DNA of 64,000 nucleotides from Epiperipatus broadwayi (taxonomy: Eukaryota > Onychophora > Udeonychophora > Euonychophora > Peripatidae). Both the position numbers and the translations under genes were made by a program. The DNA is taken from assembly GCA_028023455.1 (NCBI GenBank), contig JAQFVV010000032.1:1178001-1242000 (forward strand). Direction: 5' to 3'. Below are positions 1 through 12,200 of the stretch, in pieces (within the stretch, counting starts at the first letter, position 1; each line of letters begins with the position of its first letter). The notes under the pieces are model-generated. The model did not search any database and was not told the DNA's origin. It saw nothing but the letters and a program-made list of their open reading frames with translations.

Positions 1-465
1 CGCCTCCTCCGTCCAACATAACGTGAGGACTCTTTTCTGCGTTTATAATGTAGAAAATTTCCTCTTTTGTTGGGTGAATGCCGGTGAAACAGTATATTTC
101 TAGGAATTGATCTAGAAATAGCGACATCTCGAGGCGAACACCAGGGATGAGAAAACAACCGTTAATTTTTCCAGAATAGTTAACCAAAGAGTCTATAAGC
201 CAACTAAAAATGACTGGGTCCAACAAGATGAAGCAATTTTCATAAGGTCATGCAAAGAGAAAAATGCGTTGTTAAACCAAAACTGGGTGTTTGTTCAGTT
301 TTCCACGGCCTGTCTCCTGAATACCAATAGGAAGATACAGTAATATATCTCTGACTTGCCTCTGATGTTTTTACCTGCCATATCAAATCTACAGAACCAG
401 ACCTCGCAATAGTATACTGAGCCAGCAGGAAGCATGCAGCTATTATCAATAGACCTGGTATGAAT
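1..465 (-). pseudogene. Unrecognised coding-like stretch at the window edge
   Basis: On the minus strand, one frame is open from about 490 down to a stop at 240-242. A second frame is open from 246 to the window edge (82 codons, no stop), so the two frames abut with a shift near 242-246. The first contains a hydrophobic run (GLLIIAACFLLAQ), which could be a membrane segment or signal. The second has ordinary mixed composition with Trp, Cys and many Leu/Ile, and lower AT than the surroundings. A good acceptor (pyrimidine run, then CAG) sits at 466-467 and a good donor (CAG/GTAAAA) at 373-374, which would make a 91-bp exon at 375-465; its phase could accept the phase-2 end of the exon at 4497. 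The second frame does not splice on in phase with the acceptors I could find. It may be an exon of another gene, a transposon remnant or a frameshifted pseudogene; I do not recognise the family. Confidence 0.3.
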
Positions 466-2885
466 CTGACAGGATCAGAAGAGAGGAGCGATCACCCAGA
501 TACTGTATTAAAAAACCTAAGTAAATATGTCTAGACATCATTAATAAAACTTCTAATTTTTATTTTGTGAACTTTTAATTTTATTTTCTAGATAGAACTT
601 TTAAATGTCATTTCTAGTGCTAACTTTTGTACATGTAAAAAAGCACATGATTGTTTAAAATATTGTTGTGTTCATAGTTTTTTTATTTTATTTTAAATGT
701 TCCTTATGTTTTTGTTTTTTTTAATAAATATGTTATAAATTGGTGTGGTTTAAGTTTCTCTCTCTCTCAATTTACCGATGGGTAAATAACTAATCTTATT
801 CAGATAGTCTGTGTTATGCCGATCTCATGTTTTAATAGCTAGCCAAGAGTCAAGCACTTGAGGTGTGTTAATGTCATCTCATGGGATCCAGTCTAAGGCT
901 GGATGATGCCTGTAGGGTTAAAACCCATTATAAATTTACCCATGCGATGTGTTATGCTTCTTGCAGTCATGGACGTTGTACCTCTGAAAAGGTGCACCAT
1001 GGTTGGTAATTTTTTATTAAATCTCGGTCTGACCAGGGGTATGGTTAATATGTAAGTTTTGACCATATTTACTCCTCTGCTTGAATAATAGGTCTTAAAA
1101 TAAAATATTAAAGATTAATGAGCTAATAACATAAAATAATAAATAATAAGTATAATAGCTATAGAATAAATCATAAAGAAGGGTAAATCCCATTACAGTA
1201 TATTCATAGTTGGTGGGTTTTCCCAGTGTTATATCTGAACTAATTGTCATATCTTTCCCTCCTTTCACAAACTTTAAATAATTTGGTGCTTTTTGACAGT
1301 CTATTTTATGAACAAATATAAAATTCTGTATATCTGACCTCTATTTATTATCTTTCCCATTAACAAATGTAACATATTCTATTCCATTTTTATCCAAAAT
1401 GTTTAATATTGCACTTCCATTTGGAATTATCTCTAAATAATTTAGTTTTTAGCATGTGACAATTCCACATTTATTCAAGTATACAATTGTATTTCTATAT
1501 TTTGTTAATGTTTTATATATTACTTAAGAGATAAGTCCAGACTTAAATTTGGATTCACCTAAATCACATTTACATGAGTAGAATCCTCTACAAAGAGAAG
1601 TTATTTTTTAACCAAATCAATATTAAGATTATTCTTTAATGTAAATTAACTTATTTAGTGAATTGGTCACTTTGCTCCATTTAATAATTAGATTTAACTG
1701 TCCTTAAAAAAAAATTATATTGAAGTCCTTTATGTAATTTTCAAAGAAAAAACCCAAAAACTACAAATTAAATAAAGCAGGTGGAGTAAAACAGAAAAAA
1801 TGATCTTAGCAATCATTATAATTATACTTATTGATTTATAGATATTTATAGAGTTGTATCCTTTTTTATTTATAAAAATTTATTACAAGTAGAATAGCAT
1901 TAACTTGGATTTTCATTTTCTGGATTTAATGATTTCTCTAAACAAAATAAACATCTAGTAATAATTTGATAATACATCTCTCACCTTAAAACTAATGAAA
2001 ATTTAAAAATTTTTGAATATTGATGCTAAATCTTGATATAATAATTATCACAACAATAAGTACTTAATGATTAATTTTTCCCCTTCCCTTGTTGTTTAAA
2101 GTCCAGATCAACTTATTCAGTGACTTATGATTCCATATCCACTTAGCAATTACATCTTATCTTTTTTAAAGAATAAATGCAAGCAGCTTTCAACTTACAT
2201 TATTGATCAATTTTATGACTTTTTGCTTATGATGAACTTTATGTGAGTCAAGTTCATCCTTTCAATGCATTTTTATCATTCATTAGCTATAGTGCAGATT
2301 ATAAAAATATTTTTAGCATATGAAAATAAAAACTACAACATGTGTTTTGATTTATATCTGATTTGTACATAAAACTAAGAGTTATATTGTATTTTATCTG
2401 TATAGTATTTCAAATTGTTCTTATCTATATATTTTTAATAGGATTCTCTTTTATTGTTTGCATGTACCTATGAATTATTTTCTCTATTTCCTTGCTGTTT
2501 CCTTAATAAAGTAATAAATAAAGAGTGATTTATGTAAGATAAATAAAATGTCTTCTGTCTTGATAGAAAAAGAAAATAAGACAGATAAATTGGGCAATAA
2601 TAAATGATAAAATTCTAAATTCTAAAGCTGAATGAAGACTGGCGAGATAATAAAACTCAAAGTAAATTAGTAAAGTTTAAGTGGGAGGAAAATTTGGAAG
2701 AATTGATAGAATTCATAATATGCTTCAGAGAGAATGAAATAGCTAATATATTTTCAAAGGTTATGAAAGATTTAATATAGTAAAGGATACTTTGGGTTTA
2801 GCACTGCTGTGATATAATCATCCAACCATAATTTCTACCTTTGCAAATTATTTTAACACTTTAGATTTGTTATTTTTTTAAAGAT
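466..2885. other. AT-rich intergenic or intronic DNA, no gene seen
   Basis: No reading frame above about 60 codons and no convincing exon. A less AT-rich patch at about 740-1110 could be the end of an old dispersed repeat, but no second copy was found in this window. The rest is A/T-rich low-complexity sequence. Confidence 0.5.
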
Positions 2886-2888
2886 TAG

Positions 2889-3160
2889 CAAACTTTATAT
2901 TTAAAAAATGTTGAACTAAATTTTAAAAAATTATTAGGAATACAAACTTTATATTTAAAAAATTAGAATTCAAGTTAATTTTAAAAATTATTATGAATAC
3001 AATATAAATAAAACATTTTTTGGAAAAAAAAAATTAGTAAACAAAAGCAATTTTTGACTTTCAGTTTACTTAATTCAAATCTTTTATTTATATCATATTT
3101 AGAATAATTTTTTTAAATTAACTTGAATTCAAAAATTTTTTTTTTAAATATAATGTTTGC
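2889..3160. repeat. AT-rich direct plus inverted repeat (foldback)
   Basis: A segment starting CAAACTTTATATTTAAAAAA at 2889 recurs at 2943 (54-bp direct period). Its reverse complement, diverged and carrying a longer A/T run, returns at about 3090-3160, ending GTTTGC. The whole could fold into an imperfect hairpin. The shared GAATTCAAGTTAATTT core makes this more than chance AT-richness. It is probably a decayed miniature element. Confidence 0.55.
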
Positions 3161-3164
3161 AAAA

Positions 3165-4490
3165 CCTGAAGTGATACTTCACAAGCAATGAAAATATATT
3201 CGTAAAGTTAGAATAATTATGGCCAGACAATTACATTACAACAACGCTAATCCCAGAGTATCTAGTAAACTATATGGGTGCTAAAACACTAAATGTTAAA
3301 TCTTATATGAAACTAAAGTATTGAAACTCTTGAATAGAATTAACTATTTACAGTTGACATATAAAGATCAGATTAGGTTTACAAGCAGTATATGAATAAA
3401 AGTTATGATTAATGAAAACAGCTATTATGAAGATAAATATACGCAAAAAAAGTCAATAATTGTATTACTAATCTTGAAATGGCATTTGGGGTTGGCTGAT
3501 ATTTGGGGAAAAAATTATAAAATAAAGATTACTATTACATGCTAAAAGATGTTTATTTGGGTAATAAATACTCTTTAACATAAAATAAAAAATTTTAAAA
3601 AATGGTTTAATATTTATTTAAATTCCTTCATAAGTATTGCTTTGATAAGAATAAATAAAAAAACATCCTATACCAGATTTGTTGATAATACAACAGTATT
3701 TGCAGATATAGAAAAATTAATGAAATTTGCAAGACTTTGGAATGAAAATAAATACACTAAATCCAAAGCAATTAACATAAGGTAAAACTAATAAAATAAT
3801 TAAGATTGATTAATTGGGCAAGAAATACGAAAATTCATATTTTTAAATATTTTAAATAATTGTCTCTCTGATGATGGCAATAAGGGCAACAATATTGAAG
3901 TAAAAATTGTAATGTCTTTTAAACAGGCCCATTAAAATTAGATTTAAAACAGAAGCTTTTTTGTTGTATTTTTAAATTTGGAATGTAGTTTTTAATAAAT
4001 AAAAAAATAATGAAGACTTTGAGAAGTGGATATGAAAAAGTAATGTTAAATTAAAAGTAAATAATAAAAAATATTGTTTATAAAAAAAATCATAAATTAA
4101 AATTGAACTGGATTCCAAAAACATATAGTTATAAATCAAGAAATTAGAAAAAATATGTTAAAAAAATCTATGGAGAAAAGGAAAAAAAATTGAAAGTTAA
4201 ATAGAGCAAAAAACGCTTAGAAAAGCTTGTTGAAATAATTATTAAAATATGCCTTTTACAGAATTATTAAGACAATTTTATCTCACAGGCATGACATATT
4301 TTTTAATACAATATTAATTCCCTTTTAAAAATGATAGAATATCATTGAGAATCAATCCTGCTTTCAATGAATGTATACATTGCAATACCACTATTCTTTT
4401 AAATGATATTCATGATAATTCAGAAAATTACTAAACTAAAACTAAAAAATAATAATGAATTTAAAAGTTTGATATAAAAATTCATTCAAA
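3165..4490. other. AT-rich intron sequence, nothing recognised
   Basis: Homopolymeric A/T tracts, no open frame of interest, no repeat found elsewhere in the window. It lies just downstream of the exon at 4497-4633 in the minus-strand gene, so it is most likely intron. Confidence 0.5.
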
Positions 4491-4496
4491 ATTTAC

Positions 4497-4633
4497 CTTT
4501 CTACAGCAGACAATGATGATTGTGGAGAAGTCACACCTTCATATTCACTATGCCGATTAGCTTTTGAAATTATTTCAAAATTACTACCATCCCAAATATC
4601 TTCACCATCATGACTGTCAATTATAGGTTTGAT
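4497..4633 (-). CDS. Exon of the RhoGAP gene: acidic, serine-rich segment
   Basis: A 137-bp exon on the minus strand bounded by an acceptor (TTTATTTATTTTAG) at the high-coordinate end and a donor (AAAG/GTAAAT) at the low end. It is open in one frame for 45 codons, with a peptide starting IKPIIDSHDGEDIWDG and running on through polar, Ser/Glu-rich residues to SSLSAVER. It begins in phase 0 and ends in phase 2. The preceding recognised exon (43189-43402) ends in phase 0, so the two splice directly in frame, although other phase-0 exons could lie in the 38.5-kb gap. It has no recognised domain; low-complexity acidic linkers are usual after the GAP domain in FAM13-like proteins. Its composition and lower AT content compared with flanking sequence support real coding use. 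The next exon downstream must supply one base to finish the split Arg codon; none was identified with confidence. Confidence 0.65.
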
Positions 4634-5495
4634 CTAAAATAAATAAAAATTTGATTTATGTATACACAATATGGCAGTTTCATAAGTTAATATGCATATG
4701 CTTTCTTGATGCGCAATAGTCATAAATATATAAACATTATTTTCCAAAACTTTAAACATATCAAAAAAAAACAATATTTAAATGTTCAAATAAAAATTAA
4801 TAATTGCATGTCATGTAACAATAAATTAGTCCTTTAATATTAAAACATATTATGAAGATGGCGAGAGGGCATACTTCTAAAAAGTAGAAATGTCTATTTA
4901 CTGAAGAAACTGCAAGTTGGAGGAGAGAATAAAAAATTATTATAGGCAGTTAATTATTAACAAACATTACAAATAAATCTGTAGAGATTCTAACAAGATA
5001 GTTTGCACAAACTGGTCTAACATTAGACAATTATTAACACTGTAAATTATAATTTATGCTTGCCACAGCTTGCAAATCAAATCCTGATCAATATCATTCA
5101 TAATACTGTTAGCCATAATATATAAAGATGATCTTAAAACTGCTGTTGAAACTCCATTAACATCCACAAAGCTATATTCACATATTACAATGTTGAAACG
5201 GGAAAAATTATTGTATTTGCAGCCATTCTAAAAATTTAATACATATGCAATAATTTTTTAGTTATTCAGAATTTATTGCTTGTATGCTTAGAAAGTCTTA
5301 AAAATAAAATTATCTCTTGAATTTGTGATAAGATTTACTAAAAAAGATTGGTTTATATAACGATAAGCTCTAAGCATAAGTGGTCCACTTATGCTTTTTA
5401 AACTGATGCTTATGGATGAGTACATGTAAATTCATAAAAAGCACATGAACAGAGGTTTATTCCTTTCTTTATATTAATAACTTTTTGTACATTTT
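4634..5495. other. Intron sequence, nothing recognised
   Basis: Part of the 38.5-kb interval between two exons of the minus-strand gene. AT-rich; no repeat copy or frame recognised, although 5000-5490 may be the 3' continuation of the possible Penelope-like remnant next to it. Confidence 0.45.
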
Positions 5496-5499
5496 CTGT

Positions 5500-5960
5500 G
5501 AGATGTTCTTTCTTTTCATGCCAGTTGGAAAAATATGTAAAAAATAGAAGATCGCTGTGAAAGTGTGGAATTTTTCTCATGCTCACATCCAGAAATTAAA
5601 TGTGAATCATCAGAATATGCTGACATTATAAAAGAAATGTTCTTAAGAGTATTTTCAACACACTTCAAATTAATTTTAGCTAACTTACCAAGAAGATTGT
5701 AATTTAATCTATTGTTATAGAAGTTTACATTCAACTCATGAAAAATTTCTCTGTTGGTAGGATAGTTGAACATACAGTCTTCATAATATTAAGTGATTAA
5801 AACTCATTTCTTGTAAAAACTTATAAATTGTCCATATGTTTATTAAAAAGACTTTCTTTTGAAATCAAAACAATGTTATCAACATAAATAAATCTCTTGG
5901 GATCTGTTTCTAGAAAATCTCAAAAATACAATAAATAAAAATTAAGAGAAAGAATTAAAT
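5500..5960 (-). mobile_element. Possible Penelope-like retroelement RT remnant
   Basis: Minus-strand translation at about 5830-5960 reads (with a stop) like the palm of a Penelope-type reverse transcriptase: a hydrophobic YLLYF stretch, then FIYVDN (5875-5886), then a VLISKESLFNKHMDNL helix. In this family the motif is normally YVDD followed by a hydrophobic pair; here the second Asp is Asn, so it would be inactive. The adjoining 85-codon open frame (5516-5773) is downstream on the same strand and may be continued, frameshifted RT or thumb sequence. No endonuclease or terminal repeat was recognised. The call rests on motif spacing only; it could also be a chance frame in AT-rich DNA. Confidence 0.3.
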
Positions 5961-7925
5961 TCTGAATTCTATAGGAGCCATTCTATAAAATTGTCTATTA
6001 ACATTATTTAATATTATTGGTATTTTTCTTATTGAAAAACGTTAATTCAGTAAGTTAATGTTTTTTCTGCATTTATAAATTGTAGAGACTTATAGAAAAA
6101 CATTTTTCCAATAAAGAACTTAAACTGAAATCATATCAATGAAGGTAAGCAACAATATTTTGAAAGCCTGTTTCTATTTAAATCGTTAAAGAAGTTATTC
6201 ACAACAATATCATAAACTATTCTAAAAGTAGATAGTTCCTAAATATCATTATAATTGGTATAAAATATTTAATTCTATTTTTACATGGTATATTCCTGAC
6301 AAATACATGTAAAAATAAACAGTGTGTTAAAAAATGATTATGACAAAATGAAAGATTGATTTCAGATCTTAAAAAATAAAATAAAAATAATGGCAAAATA
6401 ATTAATATACTACGATGTTCAAATTTTATAACAATCTATGTTAAAATCTTAATTGTTTTTATAAACTTCTAGTTTTTATTTCATAAACTTACAAAGGCAT
6501 ACATATAAAAAATAAATTAACCCTTATAAAGAAAGTAATATTAATTCATGAACATAAAAAGTGAAAGAAAAAAATATGACTTACATACATCCACAATAAT
6601 TGAGATTTTATTTATTATCAATTGCGTATGATTAATAAATGAGGGAAATAGAAATTGTAACTTACTTATCAACGAAACTTAAATCTAAATAAATCATAAT
6701 TTACTTGATTTTTATCAATCACCAAAATACCATTAATTTTTAATCCCCAATGACCATTTCGTGTTGCAAAAAATAAGATGAAAGTAATCATACAATTTTC
6801 AAACTTTTCAAAGACAATTTTTGTTATTATTTTATTTAATGATAAAGTTGGAATAAAAGACAAAATGTTGATCACATATGTAGGTTTACTTAAATGCAAA
6901 TTCTAAAAATTAAAATAAAGTAAATGCAATTTCCTAAAAAAAAAAAATAATAATAATAATAATAATAAGTTATTCTTAGAAAAATTTTTAACATAAAATA
7001 AATTTATTGGATAGTGATAATAAGAAGTTTATTGTAAAATGAAAGAAGATCCTTTGATTCCTTTTTGAAGCTTTAAAAAAACCAAGCATGGTAAAATCCT
7101 AATATCTGCTCCACATGTTGTTGTCACTGCAGATCTAATTATGTGATTATTAATATAAACAACTATGAACTGCTCACCAATATGCATCAGCTAATATGAG
7201 TTTATTGTCTTCTTATTTCTGAATTAAGATTAAAAAAACTTACCGTAGTCTTCTTTTTTAATTGGTTGGCAGAATTTAAAGTATCAGTTGAGTTTAAGGA
7301 AAGCAGAATGAATGAATGTGTGAGAATGATCTCTCCTTTCCTAATAGATATTTAGCATTATGACAGACAAAATTAAAAATATTTCCCTTAATCCAAGGAG
7401 GCAGTACAGTCATTAGCCAAGGCATCAGTTGACCTCTAGTCAGAACTTCAAACAATATTTTAATGCTTGTGAATTTAAAGTTAATGAAAATCTCACATTT
7501 TTCTAATACTTTTTCTCTAAAAAAAACATAATTACTGATAAAAATGATTAGCTATTTTCCTGACTTATGAAACAAATGTAACAACAAATATGAAAAATAC
7601 CAAAGGTTCATTTCTTTGGGCTTTAAAACTTCTTATACATTTAAAATATACTTTGAATTCTGCCATAACTAAAATGTAATCTTAATCTATATTAGCTCCA
7701 AAATTTATAAAAGCATCATTAACATTATTTCTAAATTTATTCAAAATTATTATAAATTAAAATCTTTCTTCCTTATCATTTATTCCATGTATAAAATTAA
7801 TCTTTTATAAGATTTTATATCAAGAATTTATTGTCATGTTATTTTTCCAAAAAAAGTTATCAATCAAATTTTCAACTTCAATACAATCTTTACATTTCTT
7901 TTCTTTCCTTACCTACTATATATTT
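5961..7925. other. Intron sequence with an (AAT)n microsatellite
   Basis: AT-rich intron with no recognised gene. A short (AAT)n run lies at about 6946-6968 directly after an A-run. A 76-codon minus-strand frame at 6669-6899 has no recognisable domain and is taken as chance. Confidence 0.45.
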
Positions 7926-7929
7926 CTAT

Positions 7930-8500
7930 CCTCTACACTTAGGGGTGGCCAAACTTTTAGTCATTGGGTCTGACTTTTTTAGTGAATGTGTATGTGAGGG
8001 CGACTATGTTTTTTTAGGGCTTCAAACAGGAAGCCAGAAAAAAAAAACACTTTTGCTGGAATGAAAACTGGAACGGAAAAAAATAAGTTCAAAGTCCTGT
8101 TTTTTTTAAAATGCACTTATGAATTGATTTTTTTTTTTTTTTAATAAGGGCTTTTTAGGTACTCAGAAATATTGGGGATGTTTTTAGAAGATATGAACTG
8201 ACGAATTTTTTTTCAAAAAGATACAAACTGTTGAAGACTTTTTATATGACTACTATTAAATTATCTCAGCTCCCTCTAGTTTTACAATTTGTCCATGTCA
8301 CGCTAATTTTTACGTTATTTTGCTGATTTTATGGTCATTTTATCAAAAAAAAAATGTACCATATAATGCTGCCCTCTTTATAATTATTTTACAACTAAAA
8401 AATCAATAATATCTAAATTTAAAGTTATAACAATGAGATAAGGCCTGCCTTCCAAGGCATACTCTACAAAAGAGCGCGCTTGTCAACAATTTAACTTGTA
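7930..8500 (+). repeat. MITE-like repeat, copy 1 (interrupted by a LINE)
   Basis: The first part (about 7930-8300) is the reverse complement of 42410-42766 over some 350 bp, including the hAT-like end motif GGGGTGGCCAAACTTTTAG, a run about the TATGTTTTTTT tract, the GGGCTTTTTAGGTACTC segment and TTTACAATTTGTCCATGTCAC. The second part (about 8310-8500) matches the tandem unit at 35032-35467 (TTATTTTGCTGATTTTA, ACAATGAGATAA, CTTGTCAACAATTT). The unit then breaks off and resumes at about 12130, on the far side of an inserted LINE. No coding capacity. Terminal motif and length suggest a non-autonomous hAT-like element. Confidence 0.6.
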
Positions 8501-11500
8501 AAGGGGGGTGGGATTTTAAATTGTAGTGTTATTAAAAAGAAAAAGACTGGATGGGATGTAAGGATTAAACAAAGGGCAGTTGATTTAGATATAAATGTAG
8601 ATGTGGAGAGGGAATGGGTCTGTAAAATTAATGGTAAGCAAGTTATTCATAAGCATAATGGAGAAGAAAGAATAAAAAAAAATTATAAAAAAGTAGTTAG
8701 GAAAGAAAAAATTGTAAAAATTGGGTATTTGAATATGCACGGTGGTAGAAGACCAGAAAAGTGATAGGAATTAAACAAAGCAATTGAAAATGAAGAGCTT
8801 GAGGTATTAGCAGTAGTGGAAACACATCTAAGAGAAGAAGAAGAACCTGTTTTGGAAAATTTGGTATGGCAAGGTATAAATAGAAAAGAGAAAGAAAAAA
8901 AGGGTGGTGGTATAGGTGTTATATCAAAAAAATATTTAAATACTGTTAAATGCCAAGAACATTTGTGGTTTGAAATAAGGTTGGGAAAACAAGAATGGAT
9001 GGTGGCTATAGTTTATATAGCTACTGGAGATAGTTAAACTATAATGGAATGGAACAATAGCATATATGAGGGCCTAGTTAAGGATATAAAGAGTTTTAAA
9101 GAAAAGGGGAAGAGAATAATGGTTATAGGAGATATGAATAGGCATATTGAAGAAATTAATGATGTAGACAATAAGAATGGACAGCTGTTGAAGAAATTTT
9201 GTCAGAGAGTAAATTTGATCATTGGAAACTTATCTAATATCTATGAGGGACAATATACATGGTCTAGGAATAATATATCCCACACAATAGATTATATATT
9301 GGTAGAGAAAGAGGGAATGAATAAAGTACAGAAAATTAAGGTGTTTGATAATGAAGAGATAGTATGTAATAGTGATCATAATTTTGTTGTAATTGAAATG
9401 GTTAGTAATGTGATGGAAAATAGGAATAAAAGTAGAAACAATAGTGAAAGAGGTGGATGGAGAGTGAATGATAAGAATAAGTTAGAAGAGTATAAAATAC
9501 AAGTTGAAGAAACCATGGAAGAGTTCATTGGAAATGAGTATGTGGACTGGTATGATGAAATAGAAAAAGTGGCAAATAGGGTTTTAGGTGAGAATATTCA
9601 GAAGAATAAAAGTAATAGAAAAATGAGAGTTAGTAAAAGTGTAAAAGAGAGAAAAAAAGCATGTAGAGAATATAAGTGTGCTATTAAGAACAAAGAAAGT
9701 GAAAAAGATATTAATGCAAAATGGGAAAAGTACTTAGAAAAGAAGAAGTTAGCTAAAATAGATAATTATAGAGAGAGAATGAAACTAAATAGTAAATTAT
9801 TGGATGATATTAATAAAAGTGGAAGAGATGGGAGTAAAAAATTTTGGAATTACATTAAAAGGAGAAATTTAGGAGAGAGAGAGATAGTATTACTGGATGA
9901 GGAGGGAATAGAGTGTAGCTCTAGAGAAGAATTAGAGAGAATATTGAATAGTTATGTAATGGATATAGAAAAGATGTTAGATGTGAAGGGCAGAGGGATA
10001 GAAAATATGAAAGCATACAGTAATGGGAATATTACATTTACAGAAAATGAACTGAATGAGGCAGGGAAGAAACTGATAACTAGTAAGGCAAGATGATTAG
10101 ATGGATGGGCAGCAGAGATGGTAATGAATTTGGGGCATAGGGCAAAAGTAAAGTTACTACTATGTTTTAATAATATGGCAAAGAAGAGAGTTTTTCCGGG
10201 TAGTTGGAGTAATACAAGAGTAAGATTATTATTTAAAGGAAAAGGTAAGGATCATAGAAAGTTAAATAATTATAGACCAATAGCAGTAACATCAGTTTTA
10301 TATATATAAGTTTTTTCATATATGGTGGCTGGAAGAGTTGCAAAATGGATGGAAGAAAAAAATGTGGTGGGGGAAATGCAAGAAGGTTTTAGGTCAGATA
10401 GGCATATAGGAGATAGTTTATTTGTAATTACACAACTTATAGATATGAGTATAAATTCAGGTAGACAGTTATATATGAGTTTTATAGATATAGAGAAGGC
10501 ATATGATAGAGTGAATAGAAATAGATTATGGATATGTTTAGCAAATCTGGGAATGGATGAAGCTTTAATGGGTGTTATTAAAAAATTATATAAAAATAAT
10601 TACTATACATATCAATTAGGGGATATAAAATCAGTTAAAGTTAAAAATGGGGTGAGACTGAGGCAAGGATGCCCTATGTCACCTATTTTGTTTGTGTTGT
10701 ATTTGAGTGAAATGGAGAGAGCAATAGAAAGTCTAGGAAGAGGGATAGAGATACCATTAACAGGTGGCAAGAGTATATAAATTGTCGGATCTTTTTTTTT
10801 TACGGATGATGTCTTTTTTTGTGCAGAAAGAAGAGAAGATATGGAAGTTATGCTGATGACATGCGCACGGGTGGGTAAAGATATGGGGATTAAATATAGT
10901 GAAGAAAAATCAAATATAATGATGGTGAATACTGGGAAAAAGAAGACAAAGATTTCTTATTGGGAGATATAAAGTTAAGTGTGGTGAACAGATATAGTTA
11001 TTTGGGAATCATGTAGAGTAATAAGAAAAATTGCTTGGATGAATGGGAGAAAAAATTGATAAATGAAGCAAAGAAAAGAAAGGGATTGATAAAGAAATTA
11101 ACAGTGTTTTCATATAATAAATATGATGTGGCTAGAATTGTATTGAAGGGAGTGGCAGTAGCAGGGTTAACATACGGCAATGATGCATTGTGTTAGTAAA
11201 GGAGTTTTAGATTGCTTAGAAAAAGTACAAAGGTAGGTAGAAAGACATGCAGTAGATGCTGAGGTGTGGACAGCAAAAGAGGTAATTCAAGGAGAAATGG
11301 GATGGTCAAGTTTTTATACGCGGGATGCAAAAAGCAAATTGAAAATGTTCAGTAGATTGCAGTTTATGGATAATAAAAGAATAGCCAAAATAGTATTTAA
11401 TTGGGTTACAAGTAAAGGGCAGGCAACAAGATGGGTGAGAAAGGTAATGCGGTATGCGGAAGATTTGGATAAAGAAGTTATGTCAGTATACTTGTACAAA

Positions 11501-12130
11501 AGATGGGATGATTGTGTTAGGAGGATTGTTGAGTGTTATAGTGGGAAGGAGTGGGATAGAAGAATAGATGCACTAATACAGAATAGGGAGTTGGAGAGAT
11601 GGAGAACTAGTATGAAGAATAAAACTAGTTTAAATATATATAGAAGTAAACGGAACATTGGGTGTGAGTTAATTTATGATAATAGTAAGGAAAGTAGTTT
11701 ATTGTTTAAGGCTCAAACGGGATCTTTAGCTACAAGGGAATATACACGTAAATGGAAAAATATGGGTGATTTAGTCTGCAAGTTGTGTAAGGAAGGCATA
11801 GAAAATATTAGGCATTTGTTACTTCAATGTAAATGTTTGGAAGCAGAAAGAGTACAAATAATGAAGTTATGGAAGGTTAAATATGAACGAAGTGATTGTA
11901 CAGAAAGTGAGTTATTGGTTTTTATGCTAGGTTTGGGAAAAAATAAGGGGGATTTAGATATGAAGGTCATGGAGTTAACAAAGATTATGTTGTGGAAATG
12001 GAATGGAGCAGATTATGGGAAAACTTAGGGTGGACAATGGAAAAGGAAGGTAAAGCGGCTAACAGGTTTCTCTGGGCATAGCTGCTGAGAGATTCCTGAC
12101 TCCGTTTAAGGAGAAGTCACAGTACTTCAC
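8501..12130 (+). mobile_element. Non-LTR retrotransposon (LINE), nearly full length
   Basis: A LINE in plus orientation, purine-rich on the sense strand, with an APE-type endonuclease, a reverse transcriptase and a C-terminal zinc-binding segment in the usual order. It is inserted into a copy of the tandem unit seen at 35 kb: the unit stops after TGTCAACAATTT at about 8492 and resumes with TCTTTGTTTTGATTTTG at about 12140. No poly-A tail is evident; the end at 12040-12125 is a GC-richer 3' UTR. The coding part has decayed (see the ORF entry). The endonuclease wording (NMHGGR, VVETHLR, GDMN, HTIDYIL, SDHNFV) and the GEMGWSSF segment place it in a Jockey-superfamily clade that I associate with chelicerate and other invertebrate genomes; the exact clade is inferred from memory. 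Confidence 0.8.
8543..12028 (+). pseudogene. LINE ORF: endonuclease-reverse transcriptase, disabled
   Basis: Former single ORF of about 1150 codons. In order: endonuclease (about 8700-9400, with GYLNMHGGR, the catalytic Glu in VVETHLR, GDMN, and SDHNFV near 9372-9389); a basic, coiled-coil-like linker (9450-10090); RT fingers and palm (10118-10950, with NYRPIAVTSV, FIDIEKAYDRV, RQGCPMSPILF and the active-site box reading FTDDV at about 10800); thumb/connection (10970-11250, with YSYLG, LTYGNDALC); C-terminal region 11264-12028 with GEMGWSSF and a CKLC...H...C zinc-binding cluster at about 11778-11832. Breaks: TGA at about 8764, TAA at about 9036, TGA at 10094, TAA at 10307, TAA at 10778, a shift near 10955, and stops around 11015 and 11195. 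The Ala of the usual FADD box is Thr; both Asp are kept. Not translatable as one protein. Confidence 0.85.
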
Positions 12131-12134
12131 ATCA

Positions 12135-12200
12135 CATCTAAATTCTTTGTTTTGATTTTGAAAATGTATATTTTAGAATATTTTTTTACGTATATAGAGT
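12135..12200 (+). repeat. Right-hand remainder of the repeat split by the LINE
   Basis: TTTGTTTTGATTTTGAAAAT and the following GTATATTTTAGAAT match the part of the 35-kb tandem unit that follows TGTCAACAATTT. It shows where the host repeat resumes after the LINE insertion. Confidence 0.5.
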
